DNA of 64,000 nucleotides from Symbiodinium sp. CCMP2592 (taxonomy: Eukaryota > Sar > Dinophyceae > Suessiales > Symbiodiniaceae): assembly GCA_905221615.1 (NCBI GenBank), contig CAJNDT010005999.1, positions 62,001-126,000 on the forward strand, read 5' to 3'. Of this stretch, positions 30,660 to 43,382 are shown piece by piece. The notes under the pieces were generated by a model, which did not search any database, had not been told where the DNA came from, and saw only the letters and a program-made list of their open reading frames with translations. The translations under genes and the position numbers were made by a program. The stretch's first letter is position 1. Each line of letters begins with the position of its first letter.

Positions 30660-32809
30660 CAGAAACCGGGGGGGGGGGTTGTCACCTGGGCTACCTCCAC
30701 CAAGGATCGACCCCGAAGCTTGCAAGCTCGTCCTCAAGATCCTCCGAGCGAGCCGTGGCCACCACGCTGCTCACGACGGATGCAACCTGTGCCCACGAAA
30801 AAGCTCAAATCACATGCACCCCATGCCTACGCTTGGGCCTCGTCATCCAAGTCGGGGCCTCGAAGCGAAATTCATCGACTCGATTTGTGAGGAAGTTTGC
30901 GGAAGCGCATGTCAGTCAATTGCAGCTGCCAGCAGCAATTGCTGTACGACTCTATTCCCTTTGCGCTTCTCACACGGCTGACTGAAGAGGTTGGGCACCC
31001 CAATTCCTCTCGCAGCTGAGCGGCTGCTCCGGACGGAAGTTGTGGGGCTTGCCCTGAGCATGCGACGGTCATTTCTCGGAACACGCGAGCCAACTGCAGT
31101 CGAGCTGCACGGGCATTGCGACCGTCTCGGTCTCCTTGCAGCTCTGGTCTAAAGTCTAAAGGGCACCCATCGAGTCAACGGAGGACGAAGGCTGGTGCCT
31201 TCGACACACTCGCCGTGCGGAAGCGAACCGCCCGGGAGGGCCGCTTCTCAGCGTCCTCTGCATTTTCGAAGGCATCGGAGGCATGCAGAGCGCTAGAAAC
31301 GAACGTTCTCCTTCGGAGGCGGCATGGGCGCCGGTGCATCCCTCTCCTTAGAAGAACATCTGAAGCACAAAGCGACCACCACTCGAGAAGCCGTGCACTG
31401 AGGGGCCAACCATCCTTTGCTTCTCGGTCTGCGATGCCTCCATAACCGGCACAGCTGCAGGCCTTGAACGGTCGACTGCTGGCTGGCGGCTTACACTCAC
31501 GACGGGTCACGACAGCATCGGCCACGGACTCCGCAGGAACGGCATCGTTTGTCGCCGCATCCAGGGCCTGCCGTCGCGCAGCACCACCAAGAAAGTGCCG
31601 GGAGGGCCTTCGGGGACCAGGCTTCTTCCAGTTCCTGCGCATCCTTCTCTAGCTCCGTTGGCGATGATGCGATACCTTGGCATCGATTCATCTTCACAGA
31701 AGGCTTCAAATGAGACTGTGACTGCCAAGACCAAGGTGCCATCAGTGATCATCACAGGCGTCATCGCGGTCATCGTCGTTTTTCTCGGATTGAAGATCTC
31801 TTGCCAGACCATCTTCCCATAGACGTTGGCCGCCTTCCTGGTGTCGGGAGCTAAGCTTTAGCTGCAAAGAACGCCCGGAGCTCGAAAGAACAGTTCCCAA
31901 TGTGCCAGGCATCTTCAGCTGTCTTTCGGGGAAAGCTGAGGCGGTCTTGGTCTGCCGCTCGGGAACGCGAACGCCTGAGGTCACGAGAGGACTTGCACTG
32001 CGGACCTGTCATTGTTCAGCAGGCCTTGGGTTGCTGGGAGCCTCTCCATGTCGCCATGCGCCTGCCTCAAGAGGTGCTTGTCTTGACGACGTGCGACGTG
32101 CGTACGGAGCTAAACTAAAAGCAAAAGGGAGACGGCCATTTGCTGCACAGCTGCATCCGCTGCCAGCGTATCTGCAGGTCAGGTCAAGCAGGTGGGTTCG
32201 GGTTCGTACTTTGTGCAAGTTTCGCCACCCATGGTTTGCCCGTTACGTTGGTTGATGTTATTTAGTTGTTGCTGCGCTGCCATCGCTGCCAGCTTCGTGC
32301 CTTTAGGTTTCCTTGCAAGTCGACTCCCGATAGCCTGGACTGGCCTCCCTTAATTTTCGTCGCAATAGCACATTTCCGCGATGCGCAGCTTCGGGTATTG
32401 CTTGGAAACACAAAAATGCTCTCTAGCTCTTGCAAACCCCCGTGTCCTGTTGCTCAATGTGCTGCTGGCTTGCACCACTACAATGTGTTTGCAAGTATTG
32501 GTCTCGTTGCAAGGTCTTGGAGAGAGCACCGCTGTAGGGCTGTAGATAAAAGGGTCAGCAAACGGCAGGGCGGATCGGAGGACAGCACAGGAAATGAAAG
32601 GTCGGGGGCAATCTTGCAGGACTGTCACATAGCATCAGCAGACACAAGCTAAGCACCGCCTGCCACATCGCATCCAAAGAAACCGATGTCACCGTTACCA
32701 GGAAAGCTCCCGAGGCCTTCTTCGCCTCCGTCAGCGCCCCTTTCCGCTGCTCTGCCCAAGCTCGACCCTCCGAGGGTCCCGGGAGCTTTGTCCTGGCTAG
32801 TCTCACCAC
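30660..32809 (-). CDS. unknown multi-exon protein(s)
   Basis: Coding-like minus stretches in order: SEGRAWAEQRKGALTEAKKA then SGAFLVTVTSVSLDAMWQ (32.77-32.65 kb, followed by a possible GC donor); EIFNPRKTTMTAMTPVMITD then GTLVLAVTVSFEAFCEDESM (31.80-31.69 kb); LARVFREMTVACSGQAPQLP (from 31.09 kb); NFLTNRVDEFRFEAPTWMTR (30.89-30.83 kb); and VVATARSEDLEDELASFGVD with a nearby stop (30.77-30.71 kb). They may belong to one gene. The joins are not proven, and no family is recognised. Confidence 0.35.
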
Positions 32810-33648
32810 GCGATGTCGAGATCAGGAGCTTAGGCTCTCAATGCGAGCTTTCGATAAATTCATTTGGCACGCCGGCCTTTTGGTATTCTCGCTGATGGTC
32901 GTGTCGAACTCCACTTTCGGCACTGGGACCGCTTCCTCGGCAGCTCATCAAAGCTTGGGCGACATTCGATAGAGCTGTGGACCACATATCTATGGTCTTT
33001 CCAAGCTGAAAACCTACCCAACATGAATCTACCTACCTATCTACGTACATACAACGCAAGTATGTAGGCATGTGTATACAAATGGGTTCATGCACGCAGC
33101 TCACGAAATCCATGCTTGCCTCAAAATGAGCAGAATAGAATTCGCAACCCTAGATGCGAACCAGCAACTTCATCACGAGTATCTTCACCCCTTAACCAAC
33201 CTCTCGAATAGAACATTGCAGCATCATTGACGTCAGCATGTTATCAAATCAAGAGTGTCACGCGCAACATGCCCATCATACACAGCAAGAGCATCAAGAC
33301 TATCATGACTCATCATGAACGCAGTCTATACAGAAGAGCAGAGCTTCACGACTAGACTGCGCGCGCACCCCGTCGTCCACCCAGCATCCCAAGGGATGTC
33401 TGTCACTGGTTGAGGCATCATCCAACTTTTCCGATTTCGACCTGACAGCATTTGCAGAGGCAAGAATGCCAGAAGATCGGTAAGCCAAGCATCAGCTCGC
33501 TGATCCACGGAGGTGCGCCGCGAGATGACGACTTTCAGGAACTTGTTTACCGACCTCGGTACGTTCAATGCTTAGATCCCGGGCTTAAGGCAAAGACCGT
33601 TTCTGGTGTCTCGAGATCTTTCGAATCCTTCGAGCTTCCGTGCCAAGT
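32810..33648. other. spacer, no recognised gene
   Basis: AT-richer DNA with CTACCTACCTATCTACGTACAT-type short repeats near 33.03 kb. A minus frame (33326-33568) is open, but the upstream gene ends at 33649. Confidence 0.35.
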
Positions 33649-36600
33649 CACTTGGATTTCATGGCCAGGGACTTACTCGCTCTGGCTTCGACCGGCTTCT
33701 GGGTGTTCGCAATGCGCTTCTCCATGATTTCCTGGGCAAAAAAGGAAGCTTCGGAAATCCTCTGCTGCAGCCAGCAACAGGGTCAACAGGCTGCTTGCAG
33801 CTGATGCTCCCTCAGCCTCACTCTCTCTTCCGGGAACTCATCCAAAACCTCTTTGAAGGACTGCGCCTCGAACCAAGCGCCGTTTTCCAGGACACGGATT
33901 AGGCATGCGGGATCACTGGGCCTCCACAGTGTATGCGACGATCTTCGTGTGAGCCTTCACTGTGGCGCTGGAGGTGCTCGACAAGCCCAGGATAGCCACC
34001 TCGCCGGCGAAGGGAGACGCAAAAGCCCTACCACTCATATATACTCACATCTACACGACACCCCCCCCCCCACACACACACCACCGACCAGCGATCGAAA
34101 CGAAAGCCTGTTCACCACATCAACTTTATTACTGTTACTGCTGTATCACTTTGCCATGCTACTGCTTGCATATCTTACTCTTTCACTACTCGGGGTTTCT
34201 CCTTTACGATTTATACATCTTCACGATACTAGACAGGTGGACACGCACAAGCGTGTTTTGGAGATGCAAAGCGTCATTGCTTTGCACATCGGAAACCGAG
34301 CCGTGCCTTTTGACACCCAAATTGGCACGTCGACGTAGGGCATTATCTACCGTATTGATCGAAAGAATCACGTCGCAGCTTCGTCTGCAGGGCTGGGTTC
34401 GCGTGCACTCTCGTCGCGGGCCCGGGCCGGGCCTCGCCAAGGAACTCTCCCGGGCCACACTCAGCAATGAGGACGCCCTGAGACTCGACGGTGGCCGTGC
34501 CCTGATGGATCATCACCTGAAACAGGCACCAAACACCCGCTGCAAGACGTACTCTCAAGCCTCAGTTGCGCCGAGGAGCTCCGTATCGGGGCTCCTCGCC
34601 TTCTGTCAGAATGTTCTGGTTCGGAAGGTAGACCCGGCGCTCGAAGTAGTTCGACACCTCACACGTCAGACTGAGAGAGACTGCACAGATCCAGCTTTTC
34701 GGTCTGAGCTGCGCGGGCCAGGAACTCGGCTCCGCATGCGCCAAACCTGAGCTTGAGCTGGGAGCCAGAAGGAGCTTCGAAGCTTCGAGGAAGCCTCCAC
34801 TCTTCCAGCCAAAGGGCAGCCCTTTGTCTTGCTGCTCGGCTGCCACAGTCATGTCGTCTGGGCTGGCCAAGTGATTCCTCGGGCAGGTGCCCTTCTAACA
34901 AGGTTTGCACTGAGGGAGTCTCGGTTAATGGCCTGGTCAGCGCCATCTTCTTCTCGAGCATCCTGCAAGGCAGGAAAAGCTTCCTCAAGCTCCCTGTGGC
35001 TGAAAGAACAGCCACAACTTCGCCCATGTTTGATTTCGGCGCCTCTCCAAGCGTGCGATGTCCTCCGGGAGCCGAGCCCGGACGATCGGCACCGCGGCGC
35101 TGGAGGCCGGTAAGACCATGCACTCCGACACCGTGCAGCTCCGCACCTCTCCGGGAAGGGAGCACCACGACTATCCGACTATCACTCATCCTCCTCTCCG
35201 TGCTTGCGTCCCCGGTCCGCGGCTCCCCCTCCCGGCTCCCGACTCCCGGCGCGCGCCGTGGCTGCAGAGGGCGTCCCGGGCTCCAGGATCCCGCGCTCGC
35301 CGAAGATGGCCGGTGCCACGATGTTGGCGATGTGCACGCCACGGACCTGCCCAAAACGGCCCAAACACTCGGAAAGACTCGGCAAGAGGGGAAGCCCGAG
35401 CAGAGCCTCCACTTCGACCATTCCATGCAGCAGGACGGTGAGAAAACTCTCCTGGACACAGAGCCGGATTGGGACTTCGGAAAACCGAAGAGCATCCACA
35501 GCTGCTGCTACTGAGAGTTTCAAGCCGACACTGAAGAGCTCCTTACCCTCTTGCAAAATCGTCTGCTTCGGTAGGAAGGGCTGCTCGTGCATGTTATCCA
35601 GAAGGATCTGCAGAAACTGGCTGCTGAAGCTGCCCTCACCTTTGCGAGTCCGGAAGATGCACATGGTGTTCCGAGACTCTTCTGTGCTTAGTCTCTAGAC
35701 TCCGGAGATTCTCATCCGCGTCCATGGCGCTGGCACCCGCACGCTGCAGCGCCGATGCAGTGGCTTGCCTGCTCTGGCTGTGCGCTTCGATGACCTCCCT
35801 TACGCGGTCCTGAGCTCATTGCACGAGGCAGTCGCAATTAAGGAAAAAACGATGAAATATCCCCCAAGAACGACCCTCGCTTGCACCGCCATATCACTCA
35901 TGAGTCATGAGCTTCATCCGCGGCACCTTGTCGCCCGGGTACTGTGCCAGCGCCTCTAGCAGCGCCGGCCGCGTCAAAGCCCGGAGGTCGCAGACGCAGT
36001 CCGCCTTCAAGAAAAAGGAAGGCGAACGGAAACACGAAAGACTGCCAGCAAAGTGCACAGTGGTTCGGGGTTGCTTGGGCCTTGATGGTTGCCGTGCGAC
36101 GTCCTTGGCTCGCGAACTTCAAATTGTCAAAGCGTGAAGGACCCGGCTTTGCCAAAGCCAAGCATCTGGTGATGTTTAGAACGGCAAGCCCTCCAAAACA
36201 ACTACCAGGATGCAGGTGGCTCAAAGGCTCCTTCGAAACAGTCGGGCGCAAGCAACTGAGAGTGCTTTGATCAAGTCCGAAGACTTCACTTTGCAAAGAA
36301 GCAAAACAGCGCTGTCCGAGTTGTAGCCACGAAAGACGCTGCACTTGCCGACGCAGAGCCTCGGAACGGGGGGGCAAGGATGCAAGCCGCACTCCCGCTC
36401 CAAACCTGATCAGTCGGTGTTCGGGGCGATATTACACATAACTTTGGGTTTGGGCTTTCGGGATTCGGGGTTAGGGGCAAAAACCCTCCGATTGCGGACA
36501 CCAGATAGCAATCGCCCCACCCCCCCCCCCCCCCCCCGAATACATAGTCAGGACTGTACATCCCACAATGCAACCCCTCACAACTGTCTCCGAGGATCTC

Positions 36601-38638
36601 TGTATGTTATTCTTCAATTAACCAGTCTTAGCCTAGCCTTTGCTGCTTTGTGCTTCCAGCTCGTTTGAGGATGCTTTCCGAACCGTGGAAAGTGTTGGAA
36701 GTCTATTTTCCACCTGTGTGCCCCCCGCATCCTACATTTAAGGGGGTAGGTGGGGATGACTGAACTGTCTTAAGCAAGACACACATACATCTCGTCCCCC
36801 GCATCGCCCTCTTGCATGACCACCTCATCGCGGCAGTACACCTTCTGCCTCAGCTGGTGGCCAGGGTGGGGACATCCAAAAGCACCCTTCTTCTGGAGAA
36901 GCCCAGCGGCACCATGAGGCCACCTTTCGACAAAGTGGAACCATACTGGGCTAGCACGAACACATGGCGTGCTCAGCATTCTGGCCAAGCTTCGTATCAC
37001 TCTGCAAAACTCGGCACTGCAATTTTCGAAAATGTTGATTTCACCTCAGCTCTCAGCTGGTGTCGTTGGCTTCAGACGTGGCTCCACTTCCTATACGCAG
37101 AAGAGCTACTGACTCGATCCGTGAAGGGAAACAGCAACTGCAGGTGCTTCATCGCAACTTTGTCCTTAGCCAGGCTGGCACATGAAGCATTGTTCAATCC
37201 TCGCTGCTGCATCTGAGACACGAAGAAGCTGCACCTCAGAGCTTCAAGCATGCCAAAGTCAGCACTCGCAGTTTCCAGCCATTGCAGAATGGCAACAACC
37301 TGAGGGCGCTGCTCATACGGGAAGAGTAGCCACAAGTCTCGAATAGCTTTGGCCGAAAGTTCCCATATGACACCTCGGCCAGGTACAGGTAGCTGCGGGC
37401 CTACTTGCCGATCCTGTACTAAGCTACTCTTGCATCTTTACCCAGATTTCTTGTCATCCGCGGGAAATCGCATATTGCCCCGCAGTCGGGGTCTTTGCCA
37501 ACTGCACCCCTCCTGCAGATGCGTGCATCAAAGGGGCAATCTGTGTAGGCCGTAACCGAAGCGACGCGGTTCAAACAGCTGCCACCAACTTCCAGCGCAC
37601 CCCACCACGATTCCCTGATATGAAACTCTCGCGGGAGCAGCCGAAGGCACACACGCACATCTTCACTCAAAGTGTGCAGCCAAGCGACCAGGCTTTGGTT
37701 CCCGGGAGTTGTGACAAGCGGCCAGCAAAGGCCTCAGCAAAACGGGCTACCTGCTCGACCTCACGACGTTCGCAAACGATGGAGCCCCGGGATTGGCTGC
37801 CCAGGGCCGAAAGGCAAGGCTAGCCGCTACTGTAGACAGCAAAGTGGCATGCTTGCAGTAAATGTCAGCCTCGCCGGTAAAGACAAAGAAGCCTGACTCA
37901 AAGCAGTTCACAGAGTCCATGCAGACTCAAGCAAACTACACCAGGAACAACCGACACTGTCGCGTGCAGAACCAGCGGCATGAATCTCCCACGTCACCTT
38001 CTTTGCAGATTTTGGCTTCTGCCTGACTGAAGCAATCCAGTACAGCAGGTCGACCGCAGCCTACACCAACTTCAACAAAATGTGTGGATGTTGTGCAGAG
38101 CCGCCCCACAATCCGAGCCGGGCTACCTTGATCAGTTGGATTTTCGCATGAGTGAGAAGGGCATATCTGAACTCGTCTGTCAAGTTCACGAAGAGCTTCA
38201 CGTAGGCTTTGGCATAGTATCCTCAAGGATGCAACAGGAGACCCAAACCCCACACATCCTCCCTAAGTTGAGAGAAGAGAAGCCCGCGGCGGGGCCCGGG
38301 GGCCCGGGCTCGTGAGCCAGGCTCTGAGGAAGCCCGTGGCGGCCTTGTAGGCCGTGTCCTTCATCTTCCCGAAGTCCGCGGAGTACCTCCGCTCCGGTTT
38401 TGGGTTTACCTGCGGCTCTGGGCTCTCTCCTCTCCAGTCCAAGAGCGCCTTGTGAAGAGAATCTCCAGGATGTCTGCCGAGACGAAGAGGAAGCCCCTCT
38501 TGGGCTCCGAGCCTCAGAAAAAGCGAGATCTGTGAGGGGTCGCGATGACATCATTGATGCAACTCTGGGCAGAGGACGCAAGCGCACCGTGAACGGACCT
38601 CGAGACATGAGCTCAATGCACCGATTCTTGATCTTCAT
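33649..38638 (-). CDS. protein with four cyclic-nucleotide-binding domains, multi-exon
   Basis: Four successive CNBD modules can be read on the minus strand. CNBD1: FVNLTDEFRYALLTHAKIQL (38.2 kb), AKICKEGDVGDS then GFFVFTGEADIYC (38.0 and 37.9 kb), LNRVASVTAYTDC (37.55 kb), LWLLFPYEQRPQVVAILQ (37.3 kb). CNBD2: KVYCRDEVVMQEGDAGDEMY (36.85 kb), PGSCFGGLAVLN (36.2 kb), GRRTATIKAQ (36.1 kb), CDLRALTRPALLEALAQYPG (35.98 kb). CNBD3: NMHEQPFLPKQTILQEG (35.6 kb), APAIFGERGILEPGTPSAAT (35.3 kb), VRARLPEDIARLERRR (35.08 kb). CNBD4: YFERRVYLPNQNILTEGEE (34.65 kb), MIHQGTATVESQGVLIAECG (34.5 kb), GEVAILGLSSTSSATVKAHT (34.0 kb), FKEVLDEFPEERVRLREHQ (33.87 kb). The tail EIMEKRIANTQKPVEARASK ends in KSLAMKSK and a TGA at 33649. 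A candidate start is ATG 38638 (MKIKNRCIELMSRGPF). No kinase, channel or GEF domain was seen. The product is likely a cAMP/cGMP-responsive regulatory protein. Exon borders are approximate. Confidence 0.78.
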
Positions 38639-38826
38639 ATAGACTGCGGGCATGAGTCTGCAGAGACTTTGGAGCTGGGGTTCCAACTGACCGCCGTTAT
38701 GCCCAGCGCGACTTCCTTGAATCCAGTGGGCTCTGTTGGTGTGGGTCTGGCTCAGCTCGGCAGTCATCCAAGAAATCTGCCTGCCCTGCTGTGCAAGGGA
38801 GCACGTAGGCCTGAATCGGAGGGCTG

Positions 38827-40207
38827 TCAATTCTGTCGATGACGGTTCCGCAGCAGCTGCGTGAGAAGAGCAAGGCCAGCCAGACCCAAACCCGTCAAGA
38901 CTGGCAGGATCGCAAATCTATTTCTGGCCCCGAGCCTCTGCATCAGGTCCCAGTGGGATGTTGTTGTACAAGACTTCCTGTCTTCAATTTCACATATCAG
39001 CTGTCTGCCACTTTGCAGGGCAAGGCACACAGAAGGCAAAGGCAAGGCAATGCCGGCTGCCAGAGCTGTGTCTATGCAGCAGTGTCTCGAAGACATGGCT
39101 GTCGCTGTGGTGCGTCAGGAGCATGCCAGGCAGCGTCTCCGGCGCACGGCCCTGGACCAGCAGGACCCGAGCCCTGGCAAAAGGAGGAGCGAAGACGCGC
39201 TTTGCGTTTCTGCCGTTCAGGGCCTGGGTCTCATAAGGCTGCTCTCGAACATCTCGCGGGCATATTCCGTCTTGACTTCACGCTGACCTCGACTTGACGA
39301 CGTTCCGCCGCCACCGTACTACGGTAGCGGTGCTGCGAGGCTCATGGCCACGGCTACTGGCCTACTTGCTCTTCGGCCCTCGTCTCGCACAACACCCGGC
39401 CATTGCTCGCCGAGCCGTGGGCCGACAGTCTTGACCTGGAAGGGCTTCATGTTCAGCGCAATCTCAGTTCGAAACCTCGGCTTCACAAGACTTCCCATGG
39501 TCAGCAACTGAGTCTATGCACCTGCCGCAGCTGCGCCGAAGGTTCTTGCCGCTCTGCGCCGAGCCGCTCCTGCGAAGTGCCCTCGAAGAGAGGATGCTTC
39601 AAGGCGATGGCCGTCGAAAGGTCATCCGGCTCGGGCGACTCCTCCTGCAGCAAAAAGGCCCCTATAAGCTTCGGATACACCAAATAACGCATGTTCGCAG
39701 ATCCCAGACGGTCCCTGGCTGTCGTGGAGGTCGGCTCTTTGCCGTGGATGTCCGGCAAATTCTGCAGCTGGTTTGATCAACTCACTCTCAGATGGGCTTT
39801 CTTAAACTCTGCCACGTGGCAGACTTCTGGCCGTTGGACTTGCTGCCGCCAAGTTTATGTGTCTGACTCCTGCAGAGCCAGAAAAAGCCCACACGAGCAT
39901 TTACCAAGCAGCCGACGGCCTCTCCAGAGTCTTTGGCGATTGCAGGTCGGACCTGTGAAGTCTTGCTTGGGACAACGCACGTACAGGCATACACATACAC
40001 ACTGGTCGAAAAGATACGTCTGCCGAAGGGCTTCTCATCCCGAGGCGTTGGGACCTGAATTTGTGCATATGCAATCTGACATGTGAGTTTGCACGCACGC
40101 ATCCAGATCACTTCTCGTACTGAGACGAGTCTACACCAGGGGACGGTGGTTGACCGCGTGATTTTCTTGGCCATGGAGAAGAACAAGGCCCAGGCATCGA
40201 TGGACAC
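38827..40207 (-). CDS. unknown protein with C-terminal membrane helix
   Basis: Minus-strand exon candidates in order: SIDAWALFFSMAKKITRSTT (40.2 kb); GSANMRYLVYPKLIGAFLLQ then EESPEPDDLSTAIALKHPLF (39.7 kb); PRFRTEIALNMKPFQVKTVG (39.48 kb); GQREVKTEYAREMFESSLMR (39.27 kb); and HWDLMQRLGARNRFAILPVL followed by TGLGLAGLALLTQLLRNRHR and a stop at 38827. The last helix with its basic end resembles a C-terminal membrane anchor. The joins and the family are unknown. The gene sits directly upstream of the CNBD gene. Confidence 0.4.
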
Positions 40208-40605
40208 CCGTACTACGAGTTGGAGTTAGATTTCTGTTCGACGGGCACAAGCCCTTCGCGACATGCTAACGGTGCTGTCGTGAGTCTCCCGGTGCGGTAC
40301 TAGCTGCAAATGCCGATGGACACCTGAAAATGTTGTCAGTACATTGACATTCATCCGAAAAACTACAGCAGGCTCGCTAATGATTTTGATGTCTGCTCAC
40401 ATGCATTTGTAGCGCAATGCGCTTGAACCTGAAGGCAATTCGGAGATCATGCCTGTTCCGTTCTGTTCCGCAATTCTGCAACAGTAGACAAATAACCTAG
40501 AACCAGGCTCTGGCTCCGGCTCACAGCAGGCCTAGAAACGACATGCCTCACCTTTGAACAGCATCGACTGCCTCCCGTCTGCACAGAGATGTGGCTGCCT
40601 GAAGA

Positions 40606-40950
40606 TCAGCTCGAAACTTGCTGAACTTCTCCGGGAACTTCTTGTCCTGCCATCTTGAGAACCGGCGGTGGACCGACTGTGTCGCTGCACTCCCGACAAG
40701 CCTCGGTGTGACGCTGCCCGGTGATTTGAGTCACAATTTGCTTGGCATCGCCAGACCTGAACGGCAACAGCTCCCCACGAAGCCTGTAGAAAGACGCATG
40801 TGCACCACGACGGTAATGAGCCTCCAGCCAGCCCATGAGGATTGCTAAGGCATCCTCAGCCCGCAAGAAGCAAGAACATGGCTTGCATGTTGCAGAAAAT
40901 TTCGGCTGTGGAGGCGACCAGCACGTTTTGAGCCGGTGCCGGAGTGTCAA
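40606..40950 (-). CDS. unknown exon candidate
   Basis: Minus frames read ASTAEIFCNMQAMFLLLAG and, in another phase, AEDALAILMGWLEAHYRRGA followed by SFYRLRGELLPFRSGDAKQI. The two phases overlap, so one is a shadow or a small intron intervenes. No family is recognised. Confidence 0.33.
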   Translation of the reverse strand: MTLRHRLKTCWSPPQPKFSATCKPCSCFLRAEDALAILMGWLEAHYRRGAHASFYRLRGELLPFRSGDAKQIVTQITGQRHTEACRECSDTVGPPPVLKMAGQEVPGEVQQVSS

Positions 40951-42249
40951 AGTACTCGGAGATCCAATAATTGAATCTCAGTGACAGCACAGCTCCAGTC
41001 AAGCCCTTCTGTACCGTCTAACATAAGCTGCAGGCTCATCAAACTTCGAAAGTTCTTTCAGGTGCACCTGCTTCCCGTGCCGTGCAAGGACTCTCACTCT
41101 CTGGCCTTGCTGCTCAGCCTCCGGATCTGCACCTCAGAGCCAAAGCCGGGTCGCCACGTTTTCGCGAAAAAAAAGAGCTTGGGGCCCGCGCCTTCCCAGC
41201 GAAGGGTCTCCTGCCATGCACGTAACAGAAACCTCCTAAGTTACTACAATCCACACGGAAGGAGGAAGGTCAGGCTCGGCACGCTCTGAAGCCTCCCATC
41301 ACAGCATGGCACGGCTCCAGCGTCCTTCATGACGAGCAGATCAGTCGCCATGGCGCTGACACGAGGAATTCAGCTTGGCTTTGCATGCTGAGTGTTAGGA
41401 ACGGCTCTGGCTCTGTGTTCATACTGTCGGAGATTACAGGATTACATCCTTCGTTTGCTGGTGTCCGAGGGTGCCGAGGCTCTGATCTGTTAGTCCACCC
41501 TCGGAGACGCATTTCACATGACTCACATGGCTCAGCTCTTGGAGAGGCCGAGGCGGAGGCTGCGGAGGTGAGGTCCGAGCTTCGCAGTTTGGAGACGGCG
41601 TCGGAAAAGAGCCGGCTCCGCCCAAGTCCCCGTTTCGAGAACGCGCAGGAATGCACCACGGCCGATCCGAGGCCGCACCTCTAAGAAGCGTCAGCAGATA
41701 AGGAGCAGAGGGAGAGACTGCAGCACAGCCATTCTTCTCGGGCGACGGCCTTCTGGTCTGAGCTGAAGACTTCGCCCGCGCGCATCGGAGTTGCTGGGGC
41801 CTCGTGCAGCCGGCACACTGCCGTGGGCTTCCGCCAATCAATCCAACCCTTGCTGTGCTCCGTGCCTTCTTAGCCAAGTTTGGTGCTGCCAGATGCACAA
41901 GCTCCCTTGTGCAAACCTGCCATGCATGCTTAACACGTCAACCGGCTGGCACAGGCTGGCAGATGCCAAACCTCAAATTTCCAGAGGCCGTGCTGTACCT
42001 CAACCTCGACCATTCGCACCTGAACATGTGAGCCAAGCAGGGAGCCCGCTCGAGGGCTATCTCGGAAACCGGGCCTTTCTGTCCTTGGGCGAAATGTCGA
42101 ATAGCCATCCCCCCTCAAAGCAGAGGCAGTGTAAAGCCTTTGGCTCACCGTCCGTCCGATGCCTCGGCTAAACGCAGCCACTTCGTCCAGCCCGACCTGC
42201 TTGGCACCCATCCCATTCCCAGACGCCGCGGAGGAAGTTGGATCCTACG
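40951..42249. other. unassigned; one plus-strand coiled-coil-like frame
   Basis: A plus frame at 41385-41684 contains GEAEAEAAEVRSELRSLETA, which is coiled-coil-like, but the minus strand is open over the same bases and no exon context supports either. Nothing else is recognised. Confidence 0.3.
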
Positions 42250-42355
42250 ATAGGGGCCTTAACAGTTCGAACATGGTTTCGGTTTCGGTGCCCATTACAC
42301 TATAAATACAATAAGGAACCCCCAAAATAGTATAGGTCATCATTAAGGCCCCTAT
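42250..42355. mobile_element. 106-bp MITE-like element with 13-bp terminal inverted repeats
   Basis: ATAGGGGCCTTAA at 42250-42262 is repeated as its perfect reverse complement at 42343-42355. The interior is AT-rich (ACTATAAATACAATAAGGAA) and has no coding content. No clear target-site duplication is visible. Confidence 0.6.
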
Positions 42356-43382
42356 GGTACCATTCAGGCCTCAGCCTCTCGTGGACTTCGACGACAGCGC
42401 CAGCTGGGTAGCGCTTGGCGCTTGACTCCTTGCTAGTGCCTTGGGCAGACCGGCGCTAGAAGTAGAAGCTGCGGACAGTTTTGGAAGACAATTTCGAAGG
42501 GAGCTGCACAAAGATTCAGATTGGGAAAAGACTAAAAGCAATTGAGAAAACCCTGGTAGAAATTTGGAAAACAATGCGATTCAGGAAAGCAAGCTACATA
42601 AAGCTCAGAATACAGCCAAGGAAACAAGGACGAAACTAGGACGAAGAATCAGGTTTGAACCAAGTGGTTCTCCGAATTGGTCACGCTTGCTTTGCAGCGA
42701 GTTTTCCTAAATCTGCGCATTGTTTCTGAGCCATTGAATCTCTCTCTCTCTCTCTCTCTCTCTCCTAAGTTCATCTGATGCTCTGGGATCCTGACTGTAC
42801 ACCGGCTCCTGACGGAAGGTCTGCGATGTCAGAATCTGCTGCCGCACTCTGGGATACAGTAGTGTTGCTGCTCAGGAGTGCGTGTAGGACAGTAGCCTTG
42901 CACGACATGGCCACCACCCTGCAATACTACGACGCAGAAACTGACTAACTGTGACTAACTGCGAAGCGTCCTGCCGTGGGCGGATACCAGAAAGGTCCGT
43001 CACCAAATAGCTCCAGATCCCAGTCTCCTGGCACTTTCCGGCAGACTTGCCATGACAAGACACCCCTAAAACAGCGGGACTTCGTCAGAAGCTGTTTTGA
43101 CTGCGGATGGCCTTGGAGTCTGTCGCCGCCTTTCCCACCCTGAAAGAGGCTTGTTGTGAGAATAGGTCCTGGCTTCCGCCACAAATGCAGCTGCGTCACG
43201 GTGGTTCTGTGAGGCCAGGAAGTCCCGGTTTGTGCCTTCCGACTCCGACATGCGCATTTGCTGCAACTACACCGCAAATGCAACTTAAACCTGAATCAAC
43301 CATCTGAGGCACGAACAAGCGGTCGAGGCCGGAAAAGGCCTTCTCAGACCCAAACTAAACATGCGCGTGCTTCCTTCCGACG
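42356..43382. other. spacer with CT microsatellite
   Basis: It contains a perfect (TC)n run at 42740-42765 and otherwise non-repetitive DNA. I see no gene here that I can support. Confidence 0.4.

Noticed and set aside
31497..31742. WSPKALPALSWWCCATAGPGC on the minus strand, resembling a WCC unit
   Set aside because: It lies 17 kb from the cysteine-repeat gene, has the wrong spacing between Lys and WCC, and overlaps a better minus-strand coding frame.
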